Of a stretch of 64,000 bases of DNA, positions 23,701 through 35,700 are shown piece by piece. Both the position numbers and the translations under genes were made by a program. Below the pieces are notes generated by a model that had not been told where the DNA came from, searched no databases, and saw nothing but the letters and a program-made list of their open reading frames with translations. Position 1 is the stretch's first letter. Every line of letters begins with the position of its first letter. This DNA comes from Littorina saxatilis (Eukaryota > Mollusca > Gastropoda > Littorinimorpha > Littorinidae): contig NC_090247.1 in assembly GCF_037325665.1 (NCBI RefSeq), positions 27,379,559-27,443,558 on the forward strand. Direction: 5' to 3'.

Positions 23701-26700
23701 AAGTCAACCAGTGCAGCCTTCAATTCCGCATTGCTCGGTTTCGTCGACTACACTTCCGGTTTCGGCCGGACACGCTGCTTCCTCTTCTGGTGCTTCCTTC
23801 CGGATATCAGAGGGTGGATTCCAGCGTACGCCTTCCGGCCATTTAGTGCCTAGGCTTGAGCAGGCATCACTCCACTCGGATGGGGGAGTGACGTCAGCTC
23901 ATCCAGCTCCGGTTTTTACGGATGGTCGTCCTGCCTACCCTTACCTTCACAAGGTTCTGGGTTGCAGGATAATGTTCGTGCACAGGCATTCCGGTTTCCG
24001 GTTTGCCAGGGCATGCTTCTGCTTCCGGAACTGGTGGTTTTGGTCATGGTTCCATGTGTGACTATTCTGATGCTCCATCAGTGGTCAACGAGGAGTCTCG
24101 GGGCGTGTTTCCGTCGAAGCTCAAGTCTGTTCTTGACATCGCGGCGGAAGTAGCGTCTCGTTTTTTCCCCGAAGGGGTGGTGGCTGCGGACTCTTCCGCT
24201 CCGTTCGATCCTTCGGCCATGGCGGACTTCCGGCCGGCACAGGAAGATGTTTCTTCCTTCCGGTTCGCCGAGTCTCCGTCAGTGGCTTACCAACTTTCGC
24301 ATTCGCTGGTTCGTCCAGCACATGCGGGGAGTGGTATTCGGCCAGTGCCTGTTCCGTTACTGCTTCCTTTTGGTCCAGTTCCGGAATCAGCTCAGCAGTG
24401 GGTGGCGTCGGCTTCTCAAGCCTCTTCCTTTGTGCCTACGGGCAATAGGAAGCTTAGCTTGCCCACTCAGAGCCAGAGCTGGCTGGCGTCTTTTGCACTC
24501 CCTAGGGCTACCCTTCCGGTTCCCCGGGAATTGCTGCCTCTTCTGGCTAAACCGATCAAGCTTGATCTGGTTCTGCCGGTTTCTGAGGCTTCCCTCCTCT
24601 CTGCTGAGGAGGTTGGACGTCGGCAGATCGAACTGTCCTCCGTTGCGGAGACTCTTGTTCGGACTCTGTATCGGGCATTGATCGATTCGCTGGTTCCTTT
24701 CACTCTCAGTGAAGAACAAAATGCGGACGATGTCTCTGCGCTTTTTACCGCATTGGCCAAGGTCAATGAGGAACATTTGCGTCTTTCCTCTCTACAGTAC
24801 ACCCAAGCGGTCCTCTGTAGGAGGGATCTCTTCCTCTCGCAGTCCCAGTTCACGGAGCTGGCTACTAGGGAGACCTTGAGAGTCTCCCCGGTCTCAGAGG
24901 AATCTCGCTTCTGTTCTCTGGCAATGGATGCCAGACAGAAGGAGATTCAGTCGAACAAGGACAGTCAGTTCCTCGACTTCACTCTGCAGGGGGTGAAACA
25001 GTCTAAGCCTTCTAAGCAAAAGCAGGCTCAGACATTGTCGAACCTCAAGCCAGCTCAGAAGCGGCAGGCTCTGCCGGTCGCTCGTGGCAGGAAGAAGAGG
25101 ACGGCATCGGGGAGGGGGTGTGGCAGCTCTGGGAGTAAGCCACACCCCCAATGAAGCGCTCCCGATCTCACCCCCCTCCCGCCTTCCACCTTGGTGATGG
25201 CGGGAGGCCCCTCCCGTGCGCTTTCTCGTTGGATGTCGGTAGTAGACAGCCAATGGATTGTGGGAGTGGTGAGATCGGGCTTCCGCCTGCTCTGGCGGGA
25301 GGAAAAGGCGCCTCTTACCCGAGTGCCACCGCGGTTCAAGCCCATCTTCTCGCAGGAAGCATGTTCCGTCTTGCAGTCGGAAATTGCCTCCCTGGAGCAG
25401 AAGGGCGCGGTGGAGAGAGTTCGGGTCCATAGCTCCCTGGGATTTTAGGGCGTCTTTTCGCCGTTCCCAAAGCGTCAGGAGGACGGCGTCCCGTGTTGGA
25501 TTTATCTCTCCTCAACACTTTCTTGAGTGAGATAAAAGACAAGATGGAGACGCCAGCCTCGGTCCGAGACTCTCTCCGCCCAGGAGACTGGGTGACCTCG
25601 ATCGATCTCACGGACGCATACTTTCATTCTTATGCATCCGGCCGACCGGAAATGGCTTTGTTTCCGGTGGGGAGATCAGATCTACCAGTTTCGCGCACTC
25701 CCTTTCGGGCTGTCCCTCGCACCATGGATTTTCACCATGGTGGTGAGACAGGTCTGTGCACTGGTGAGGTCCTAGGGTATCCGCCTGCGGGTTTATCTGG
25801 ACGACTGATTCATCATGAACCAGTCCCAGAGCGGCTGTTCGCAAGATACCCTGATGGTTCTTCGAGAATCCAACTTGTTGGGGTTCTCGATCAACCAGGG
25901 AAAGTCGGAGCTGACCCCGTCACAGACATTCACTTATCTGGGGATGTCTTTCGACACGGTCGCGTGGACTGTCCAGCCTTCTCAGAGAAGGGTGCACAAG
26001 CTCTAAGCTCAGATTTGCTCCACTTTGCCTCTCCTGATGGTTTCCATCCGTCTGGACTTGGTGGCTCGCTCGCATAGAGCGTCCACCTCGTCAGTTTATG
26101 CTTCCCACTGGAAGGCATGGACTGCCTGGTGTTCAGCTACAGGGGTGAGTTCGGTGGCTCCGCGCTCTATTCAGGTCGCCAACCGCCTCTCTTTCATGTC
26201 TTCGCAGGGCGCCTCAGGCTCCTCGTTGAGGGTCCGGCGCTTCGCTATCTCGGCGACTCTTAAGCAGATCGGTCGGTCTGTTCGAGTCGGGGGCGTTATA
26301 GCTGCAGTCATTAAAAGGGCTGCTCTTAAGGAAGCGAAAGCTCGTTTGCCCGCTCCCAAGTGGGACTTGTTTTTAATCCTGGAATTCCTACGTTCTGCGG
26401 ATTTTGAGCCTTTGAGCGAGGCCATTCTGTTCAATGTCACTCGCAAAGCGCTGGTTCTTCTTTTGTTGGCAACGGCCCGACGGGGTAGCGAGGTCCACGC
26501 CCTGTCGGGTCAGCCTGGAGATATCTCCTTTTAGTCGGACGGTTCCGCATCTTTGCGTTTCCGGCCCGATTTCCTGGCCAAGAATCAGTCTCCGGGGCAG
26601 GCCTCTCCGCTGGTTAGAGTCAAGGCTCTGATCAGCGCGTTGGCCCGGGATGACCTTGATTCGGTCAATTGCCCTGTGAGGGCTCTTCGTCTGTACTTAG

Positions 26701-29700
26701 CCCGGACTCAGCCGTTTCGGTCTAGTTCTCAGAAGTTGCTGTTTATCTCGCCCTTTTCTAGGCGCGAGTAAGATTTGTCGAAGGTATCGTTGGCCCGGTG
26801 GGTGTCCTCGCTCATTAAGCAAGCTTATGAGTGGAGTTGCACAAGGAGGGGGGGGGGGGGGGGGGGGGGGGTCATGCCCTCCTTGCCACTTGACTCGGCC
26901 CGAGCCCATGAAATGAGGGTGTGGGCATCCTCTCTGGCAGTACTGCGCTCCAGATGTCTAGAGGAGGTGCTGACAATTGCGTTTTGGCGTTCTGAAGATG
27001 TTTTCATAAACTTTTATCTTCGGGACGTCTCGGCTCTTCGACAGGATGGCTCCAGAGGCCTTCCAGCTCTCATAGCAGCAGGTCAGTTCCTGTCCAGAAC
27101 TTGATGGTGAGTTTTGATTCATTTCTAGCCCACCGCCTTGTTGATGTTATCTGCTAATGTGATTCGGAGTAAGAATATGTTATTTAATGGAAAATTTCCT
27201 AGATAAATTTTCATTTAATTAATATACTTACCCGAATCACATACTGTATTCCCTCCCACCTGCCCCGCGTATGGTTTTAAGATTTTTAAAGCCGTATGAG
27301 AATAGGCACGTGTTCCTAGAGGAAGTGACGTGGCACACACCCGTATGGGAGGTAACTCCCAGTGTGCTGGTCCATTACCAAGCTACTTTCACTTTCGTTT
27401 TGGTGATGGGGTTGCTTCCCTTTAAAATTTTTAGCCGGGTAAGCGTTTTTCAGTGATAAGCATCTCAGGTGACTCAATGCTAATGTGATTCGGGTAAGTA
27501 TATTAATTAAATGAAAATTTATCTAGGAAATTTTCCATTTAATATAATATACTTACCCAATTCTTATAGTTAATACCCTCCCATCCATCCCCGCTGGATT
27601 ATGTCCTTGGGGTGTTTGTTTGATTAATAGTCTCGAATCATTATTACGGATGCGGGCGCTCACGTGGTGCGCAGGGTGTTATGGGTAACCGAGCAAGGTC
27701 AGGCCATAGCAACGGCTATGGCGTCGCTTTTAGCTTGGTTACCACCCTACTAAGGGCAGGTAATTTGAGAGGTTTTTTCGACATCTAGCATGTGGGACTA
27801 AAGTCAATGCATTCATAAGAATTGGGTAAGTATATTATATTAAATCAAAATTTAATTAAAAATTTTCGATTTGGGTGGTAACTTTCTCGTGCACCTGCCC
27901 TGCTATTCATTTCTGCTTTATGTAGCGGTTCACAAAATGGGTCATAAAACATCTACTCTGAAAAGTGGCACTGCAAATACTCTGTAATGGGCATTTTATG
28001 TTTCTCCATTATCATAAAACTTAATTAAAAATGTCTTTTCTTGTGCAATGTGGCATAAATGCGGATTATAATTACATATTACTTACGCCGAATCACATAA
28101 TTGCATTGACCCACTTAAGATGCTTAGGTTATGATAAAAGCTACCCCGTCTAGGTATAAGGGGAGCAACCCCAACTAAAAAAGTGACTGCACCAGCATGA
28201 CTGACACCCTGGGTTACGTCCCATGTAGCCTACTACGTCATCAATGGTGCTGGTCACGCGATACCCCTTCAATCGACTACTATCACTCAAGGGTGACGGT
28301 TGTGTTCGCTTTTGCTCTGGCTGGTTTTGTGTCTACGGCACCCACCGGCCTCGGCCCCCGTCTACTTCTTGCTGGCTTGCAGCTGGTGAGATCGTTCATA
28401 TTTTCTTGTATGTTTTTTGCTTCTGCTGTGAATTTCGCATGTCCGTTGGACTCTGAAGTTTTCAGCAGTTGTTTGGCTTCCTCACGGTCGCCATTTGCAT
28501 TAGCACGTTGTCTGGCTTCTGTTGTTTTAGTCCGTGTTCGGTCTATTAACGCTGTTGTAGCTTGCTTTGTAGCTGCCGTCGGTAGCTTTTACGTATGTGC
28601 TTATCTATTTGCTTGCTTGCTTCTGAAATGTTTGTGTCTGTACGGACTTTATTATTTTCAGACTTGTGGCTTCCTCCTTGGTCGCCATTTTTAGCTAGCA
28701 TGTTGTTGTTATGTTGATTTTTCGTCCGTACTCGGACGCTTAACTCTTCGTATAGCTAGTTGTTTAGCTGCCTTTGGTAGCTCCTAAACTGGTTTTAGCT
28801 GCCCTCTTTGCTGGCTTCTGAAAGGTTGGCGTCCGTTCGGACTTTGCTAGTTTCAGTTGTTTGTTTATTTTTCTCTCGGTGCTTACATGGCCGTTAATGA
28901 GAATTAGAGGGAGCTAAGGCCGAAGGTTAGGGCTTGGGCCCTGCTAAGCTCTATCCCTCAGCAGCCTCTTCTTTTGAAGAACTCCGTTGTTGTTCATGTT
29001 GGCACTATTTTAGGCAATTTTTTACGTTGTTCTGTGCCGTTTTTTCTGTTACGGACGATTGGCCGTCTGGCTCTCAGCTGTCCGTTTTGGCCTCTAAGGC
29101 TGTCGTTTTACGTCTGTTTCGGCTCCAGAGTCTAGGGCTCTGGGGTCTGCACTTATCTTTTGCTTATTTCCAGAAATAGATTCCCTCGTTCGCGAGGTTT
29201 GCCGCGGCGGACTTCGTCGCCAGCTCTGCCCCCCGCCTGGGGGTTAGGCGACGTTCTCTCCTTCAGACTCTGGGTCTTCTCCGGACCAGGCTGCTGTCCA
29301 CCGTGATGTTTCTGGACGGTCCCTTGGGGATCTTCTTCTCCTCTTCCTGGCCGGCATTTGTTGCCTTCCGCTTGCGGTAGCGCAACAGTGCATGTCCCTC
29401 CGGGGATCCGGCCACAACAAGGTTGGTGTCTGCAGCAGCCGTTTACGGCAGCTGCACTTCCGGTTTCCGGAATCGGATGTTCTCCTGCTAGTGAGCAGAC
29501 GGTGTTCACGTCAGGTCTGAACCTCTCCGTACTCCAGCAGTTGTACGCGACAGCTGGGCTTCCGGCTCCGGCCGGAAGCAGTGGTTCTTCCGCTCGTGCG
29601 CAGCCTGCTGTCACGTCCGGTGCGTCCCACATCTTACGTCAGCAGTCGTCCGCGACAGCTGCTTCCGGCTCAGGCCGGAAGTAAAAGGCTCACTGGCTAG

Positions 29701-32700
29701 TGTTCGGACTACGTTCACGTCCGGTTTGAGCCTTGCCTTACGTCAGCAGTCGTCCGCGGCAGCTGCGCTTCCGGTTCCGGCCGGAAGTGTAGGTTCACCG
29801 GTAGTGCACAGGCTGCTGTCACGTCCGGTTTGGGCCTTACCCTACGTCAGCAGTCGTCAGCGTCAGCTGGGCTTCCGGTTCCGGCCGGAAGTGTAGGTTC
29901 ACTGGTTAGTGCTCAGGTTGCTGTCACTTCTGGTTCGAGCCTTTACCTACTTCAGCAGTCGTCCGCGACAGCGCCGCTTCCGGTTACGGCCGGAAGCGTA
30001 GGTTCACTGGTTAGTGTACAGACTGCTGTCACGTCCGATTTCGAGCCTTGCCCTACGGCAGCAGTCGTACGCGACGGCTGTGCTTCCAGTTCCGGCTGGA
30101 AGTATCGGTTCACTGGTTAGTGCACAGGCTACTGGCACGTTCAGTTCGAACCTTGCCTTACGGCGGTGGTCGTATGCGACCTCTGCGCTTCTGGCTGCGG
30201 ACGGAAGTGTGAGCTCACCGGTTAGTGCACAGGCTGCTGTCACTTCTGGTTCGAGCTTGCCCTACTTCAGCAGTCGTCCGCGACAGCTTTGCGTCTGGTT
30301 CCGGCTGGAAGCGTAGGTTCACTGGTTAGTGCACAGACTATGGTCACATTCGGTTTGAACCTTGCCTTATGTCGGCGATCGTACGCGACCTCTGCGCTTC
30401 TGGCTCCGGCCGGAAGTGGGGGCTCACTGGATAGTGGACCTGCTATGGTCCCATCTGGTTTGAGTCTGGTTTTTTCGTCAGCAGTGCCCTTTGGGCTTGC
30501 AGGCTCCCTGCCTCAGGCGGATTAGCAGCTACCACACACTTCGGTAGTGGGTTCTGCCGTTCTCCTCACTTCCTGTGCCTTTGGTCTTCGACGCCTCTCA
30601 TCCTCCTCTTAGTCAGGGGTGAAGTTTGGCCGTTGACTTGCAGGAAAGGGGCTTCAGGCTCCGGCCTTCCCAGCTTCGGGACATTAGCGGCTCAGAGGAG
30701 GTTGCCTTTGCCCAAGATGTCCCGGAATTTGCTGTCGTCTTTTGCCCCTCTGCGTGCACCTTTGCCGGTCACGCCGGAACTTCTTCTTTGGGGAACGTTT
30801 CGAGTCCCCTGCTCTCTGAGCAGACTCTCTTCCCCTCTGAGGAAGTGGGCAGACAGCTTTTGGAACTTGCTTCCATCTCGGAGACACTCCTTTACGGAGT
30901 TCTTTGCGCCCTTTACACTCAGTAAAGAGCAGGACGCAGGGGATGCTTTCTCCACCTTTGCTAGGGCGAATTTAGAACGGAGAAGGCCTTCCTCTCTGCA
31001 CAATGCCCATACGGTCATGTACAGACGGGACTTGTTCCTCGCCCATTCCTAGTTTGTGAGGAATCAATGAGACACCCTTAGTTCTTCACCCTTGGTGGAT
31101 GGGTCTCTCTTCGGCCTCCTGGCCTCTAAGGCCTCCTGGCCTTCAAGTCCTCCTGGTCTCTGAAGCCTCCTGGTCTCTTAGGCCTCCTGGCCCCCAAGGC
31201 CTCCTGGCCTCTAAGGCCTCCTGGCCTCCAAGGCCTCCTGGCCTCTAAGGCCTCCTGGCCTCTAAGGTCTCCTGGCTTCCAAGGCCTCCCTGGCCTCCTG
31301 GCCTCTAAGGCCTCCTGGCTTCCAAGACCTCCTGGTCTCCTGGCCTCTAAGGCCTCCTGGTCTCCAAGGCCTCCTGGCCTCCAAGGCCTCCGGGCCTCCA
31401 AGGCCTCCGGGCCTCTAAGGTCTTCTGGCTTCCAAGGCCTCCCTGGCCTCCTGGCCTCCAAGGAGATAAAGATTTGTAGGGACCTTCAGGTCTCTTCTTT
31501 TGCTCTTCATGCTTTGAAGCAGCAAAACGGGCTCTACCTAAGCAGACTCAGCTTTTTCAGGCTAAGTCCTCAGCTCAGGTTTATCCGGAGAGGTTCTTCC
31601 TTTCACAGACGTCTTAGTCTGTGTTTTTTGGGAACAACAGCCGGCATTAGGGCATCCGGGTTTTTTAGCCTCGGCTGGTGCAACAGCCATTTCTTCTGTT
31701 GGTGGTGGTGGTTGTTGTTTGCTCTTTTGGACTCGGTCCTTGTGGGTCTTTCGCCGATTTAGACTCTGTCTTTCTCTAGCGATCGGACTTGTTCTGGTGT
31801 TTCGTCCAAACTTAAGGTTTACTTGAGTTGGCCTCGGAAGTTACATTTAGATTTTACTGAGTTTGCATTGGTTTTAGCAATGCATGGTGAGGGGTCATTC
31901 TTGTGGCCTATCACTTTTCTCAGCTTTATTGGCTAACCCTCCCCTTTCGGTGGAGGTCTAGTTAATTTCCTGGTTTCTTGGTGCGGGCTTTCAGCCCAGC
32001 ATCTTTGATGGCAGGTCTACGGGCGTTCCGGCTCTCAGCCTTAGCCCGTGTAATAGTCTCCTGCCTGGCATGGGCGACTACGGTCTCCGTGTCTCTAGAA
32101 TTTGTGTCTTCCTCTTCTCCCTCATCCTGCCATGAGGCGAGTCGGGTCGACTTCCGGTGGGGTGGGTTGCCTGTTACGGTCACCCTTCTACCACTTGCAA
32201 CTATTACGGACTCTTGCCTGTTGTGTTCCGTGTCTGATTCTCGGTTCTGAGGTATCAGACGTGTTTGGTTTTTCAGCCAGACTCAGGAATTTTCTGGGCT
32301 CGGTCGGCCGCGAAATTTACTTCGGGCCCTTCTTCTTGAGAACTCTCGTTCAGGGAGTCTTAAGGCTGGTTAGCTTCACAGTTTTCTGTTTTTCCTTTCC
32401 AGTCTCGTTTCTGTTTTGGGTTTTTGATTTTCTTTCATTTACCTACAAGCAGACTGCTTTGTGATCACTCTGACTTTAGTCATTTCGGTTAGAGTCACAG
32501 GTCACATCAGGCTTTGGCCACCGCGTTCTCCGCTCTGCTGGCGGCTTACACTTTTCGTAGGCCGCTTCTTCCTCTGTTTACCTCCCTCTATGCTTCTGCA
32601 TGGACTGGTAGTGGACTTCTGGTGACCGTCTCTTCTGAGATTTTTCTTTGAGTTTGACTCTGGTTTTTTGTACTCAGACGTCTCTCTCTCTTTCCAGGAA

Positions 32701-35700
32701 ACAGGTCACTCCTCTCTGGAGCCGACCGTTATCTCTCCGGCCTTTCGGGCCTCTCTCCATGCCAAGGCTTTTACTTTGGCATGATTGTCTTACGGTCCTG
32801 GGGAAGGTTGGCGCTTTTCTTTTATGATCGGTCAACCTTACGCTTAGTCGTTTCCAGGGTTTTTGGCATTTCCTTCCAATAGTAAGGGGGGGGGGGGGGG
32901 GGGTGGCAGCTTGTCTGTCCCTCTACTCGGCTCGGGTTATTCAAGACTTGAGCCCCTTTCTGGGCTGTTTTTTATGGTTCAGGAGATGGGAAGAAGTGCT
33001 GAGCACAGCTTACGGCTCTGATGCTGTCTTTCGCATTTTTTGCCTGAGCGGCATTGCGACTGTCCTTTAGGTTGGTTCTCGGTCCTCGTTCTGTCTTTTG
33101 GCAGTGGGCCAGTTCCTGGCAAGGGTTTTAGAGTGAGCTAGATGTTTTCTTTCTCACCGGCTCTTTCCCTGATGTTTGGCAGTGGGCCAGTTTTTTGGCG
33201 AGGGATTCTCTTCCCCTCCGCCTTGGCGTAGCTATCGGCTATCTTTCCCCTAGGCTCAGCCCGAGCTCTTTTTCCAGGGCCTGGGCCTCCTCCTCGGCCG
33301 TTTTACGGTCTGGGAGGTTGGATGATGTCCTGCACACAGCTTACTGGTGCTCGGCTTTTGTCTTTATCAGTTTCATAGGGAGACATTGCTGCCTTCTGGC
33401 AGTATGGATCTATCTGTAACGATGGATCTAGGTCCCTTCCTGCTTTGGTGGCAGCGGGACAATGCCTCTCCAGAATTTAAGAGTGAGTTTGAACTTCTTT
33501 GATCTTACCCACCGCCTGGTTGGAGTTATCTGCAATTATGTGATTCGGCGTAAGTAATATGTAATTATAATCGAAAATTTTTATCTAAATTTTGATTTGA
33601 TTAATATACTTACCCGAATCACATAAGTAATTCCCTCCCGCCTGCCCCGCTCGATATTTTTAGTATGCTATTAGTCGATTGAAGGGGTATCACGTGACCA
33701 GCACCATTGATGACGTAGTAGGCTACATGGGACGTAACCCAGGGTGTCAGTCATGCTGGTGCAGTCACTTTTTTAGTTGGGGTTGCTCCCCTTATACCTA
33801 GACGGGGTAGCTTTTATCATAACCTAAGCATCTTAAGTGGGTCAATGCAATTATGTGATTCGGGTAAGTATATTAATCAAATCAAAATTTAGATAAAAAT
33901 TTTCGATTTTGGAATACAGTTTAGAAAATGATACACTTCAAAACCATTTGCTACGCTGAAAATTCAAAACAAATATGAAAATTCCCCCCAAAAATAGTTT
34001 GCTACACTTGAGCTTTCACAAGGGTTGGCAAGTTTGCAGGCTAACCCCTGGGGATTAGAAAATAAGTGAGGTATTGTAAGTACGCTGAAATTAGATTTTT
34101 GGGGGAAAAAATCTTGGTTCTGTTCTGCTTCAAATGGCATTGTACCCAGAATCCTACTATATCCTGTTTCTGTTTGCTTCTGACCTTTGGCAGATAAAAC
34201 TGATTTCTGTTTGACTGTGCAGACACCAAGCTGGCCTTGTTCAACGAACACAAGAGCTACGTTCAGGGTGTGGCTTGGGATCCAATGAGGGAATACATCG
34301 CAACACTCAGCTCAGACAGGTTAGTTTCCACTCAGTTTTACATGCTGTTTATTTCAGTGGGTAGTTTATAGATATCTTCTCTTTGTCTTCTTGTTCTGTG
34401 AGCTTTTTAAAAATTTTAATTTAGACCTTGATTTGACATGTTGATTGATATCATTTTAGTTAATTGTGTTGGATGATTGTATACTGTTTTGCAGCTTTGT
34501 CCATATAATTGTTCATGTACAATGAGTATCCCTCTCAAATCCACATCAGAATGTGTAAGCACGATTTAGCTGAAAAAAAAGTTATCAATTGCACTTTAAC
34601 AGCCAAGCATTCAGTGATTCACATGTAGGCATTGGTACATGGTGCACAGAGTCATGGTGCATTTCTGAAAAGTGTGAACCTGTAATTACACCCTTGACAA
34701 CGAATGTTGAATTTCCATGTGCAGATCTTGTCGAATCTTCAACCTGTCCACAAAGCACTGCATCCATAACATTTCAAAGATCGTCCCTCGTCACATCGCG
34801 GCCAGCACCCCAGAGGGAACCAAGCCCAAAGCGACTCGCATGTTTCACGACGACACACTCAGATCATTTTTCCGTCGCCTCGCTTTCTCTCCTGATGGGC
34901 AGCTGCTGATTGCTCCAGCAGGGACCATGGAGACTGGCGAAGGGCAAACAAACGCTACGTTCGTTTTTACGCGCGGCTCCTTCAAAGAGTGAGGATGGGT
35001 TATTTTTCTTAAGCAAAAGAGAACACAACAATAACCAGGTTTGGTACATTCTTAATCAATATTTTGACAGCTTGTCGCTGCCTTTTTCAGGATGGTAAAA
35101 ATTGAGGAATGTCGGCACGTCATGATGGATATTATGTCGCTCATTCGCTTGCATTTTTTCATTCGCATTCTCTCACACACACACACCCACACACACACAC
35201 AATCTCTCTCTTTTTCTCTCTCTCTCTCAAGTAGCTTGCATCAATTTTGAAGGCAGTATAACCAGTACTAACATTCGTTTTGTATAGGCTAAAATCTGTT
35301 ATTTTTTGTCCAACAGATGCTGGTATAAAAATAATGGTTTTTTTTTCTGTCTTAATTCATATCAGACCAGCGTCTTACCTGCCCAGTCCAAACAAAGCGT
35401 CAGTTGCTGTGAGGGTGTGTCCTCTTCTGTTTGAACTTCGACTTGTTCGGAAAGAGAACTCAGCTGGTGAGTGTTTAGCCTACAAGGCGTCACAGCCCAT
35501 TAGGTGCACCCTGCCTTGTTTTGAGAAAAAAACAAGTATTTTAAAAAGGTACAGACTGCGGATAAGTTACACACATTTATTTCACCCAAGAACGAATTTG
35601 TGGCGTGAAAAGTACTAGAGCAAGGGAACGTTTCCATTGAATGCATTTGGTTACATTGTAGTTATTAATTCAGTGAGCAGCAAAAACCAAGAAAATTGCA

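Larger units (their letters stand above)
19694..27536 (+). mobile_element. DIRS-type retrotransposon fossil 2 (family B), nested in fossil 1
   Basis: This 7.8-kb element is flanked by ATT at 19691-19693 and 27537-27539. It is inserted in the internal complementary region of fossil 1; the matching uninterrupted site is in fossil 4. Its parts are the left arm 19694-19912, a leader with 213-bp tandem repeats, a gag-like region about 22.5-25.15 kb, reverse transcriptase about 25.4-26.0 kb with a DIRS1-like signature, tyrosine recombinase about 26.0-27.1 kb, the internal complementary region 27153-27242, and the right arm 27293-27536. It is the best preserved of the four but broken, with roughly a handful to ten breaks. 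The arms differ at about one site in 200, so it is young. A Tigger-like element, a family II SINE and a SINE tail lie inside it. Confidence 0.93.
12773..27868 (+). mobile_element. DIRS-type retrotransposon fossil 1 (family A), interrupted by fossil 2
   Basis: This is a tyrosine-recombinase retrotransposon flanked by ATT at 12770-12772 and 27869-27871. Its parts are a left inverted terminal repeat at 12773-12975, a GC-rich leader with internal repeats (13.0-15.6 kb), decayed reverse-transcriptase sequence (around 17.6-17.9 kb), decayed tyrosine-recombinase sequence (around 19.2-19.6 kb), an internal complementary region near 19629-19693 continuing at 27537, and a right inverted repeat at 27640-27868. 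A hAT-like element (15929-16885) and DIRS fossil 2 (19694-27536) sit inside it. Its own length is about 6.3 kb. The coding parts are thoroughly broken, with dozens of breaks, most shared with fossil 4. The arms are nearly identical, so the insertion is young. Confidence 0.9.
28068..33905 (+). mobile_element. DIRS-type retrotransposon fossil 3 (family C)
   Basis: Flanked by ATT at 28065-28067 and 33906-33908, 5.8 kb. Arms are at 28068-28279 and 33673-33905, and the internal complementary region at 33532-33626. A gag-like region with a 105-bp tandem repeat spans about 29.3-31.05 kb. A CT-rich minisatellite lies at 31.1-31.5 kb. A decayed tyrosine-recombinase end is recognisable at about 33.25-33.47 kb by similarity to fossil 2. 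Reverse-transcriptase sequence is barely recognisable. It is badly broken, with dozens of breaks. The arms differ at about one site in 190, so the insertion is young. Confidence 0.88.
10242..34222 (+). other. CHAF1B intron 4 (23,981 bp)
   Basis: About 21 kb of this intron consists of three DIRS-type fossils, two of them nested. Host-like sequence remains only at 10242-12769, 27872-28064 and 33909-34222. The left part also holds a pogo-like element and a SINE. Donor and acceptor sites are canonical. Confidence 0.9.

Noticed and set aside
24894-25430. Minus-strand frames of 96-178 residues opposite DIRS fossil 2
   Set aside because: Shadows of the GC-rich plus-strand coding region.
31126-31461. 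Minus-strand 111-residue frame rich in EARRPGRP
   Set aside because: It is the translation of the AGGCCTCCTGG minisatellite.
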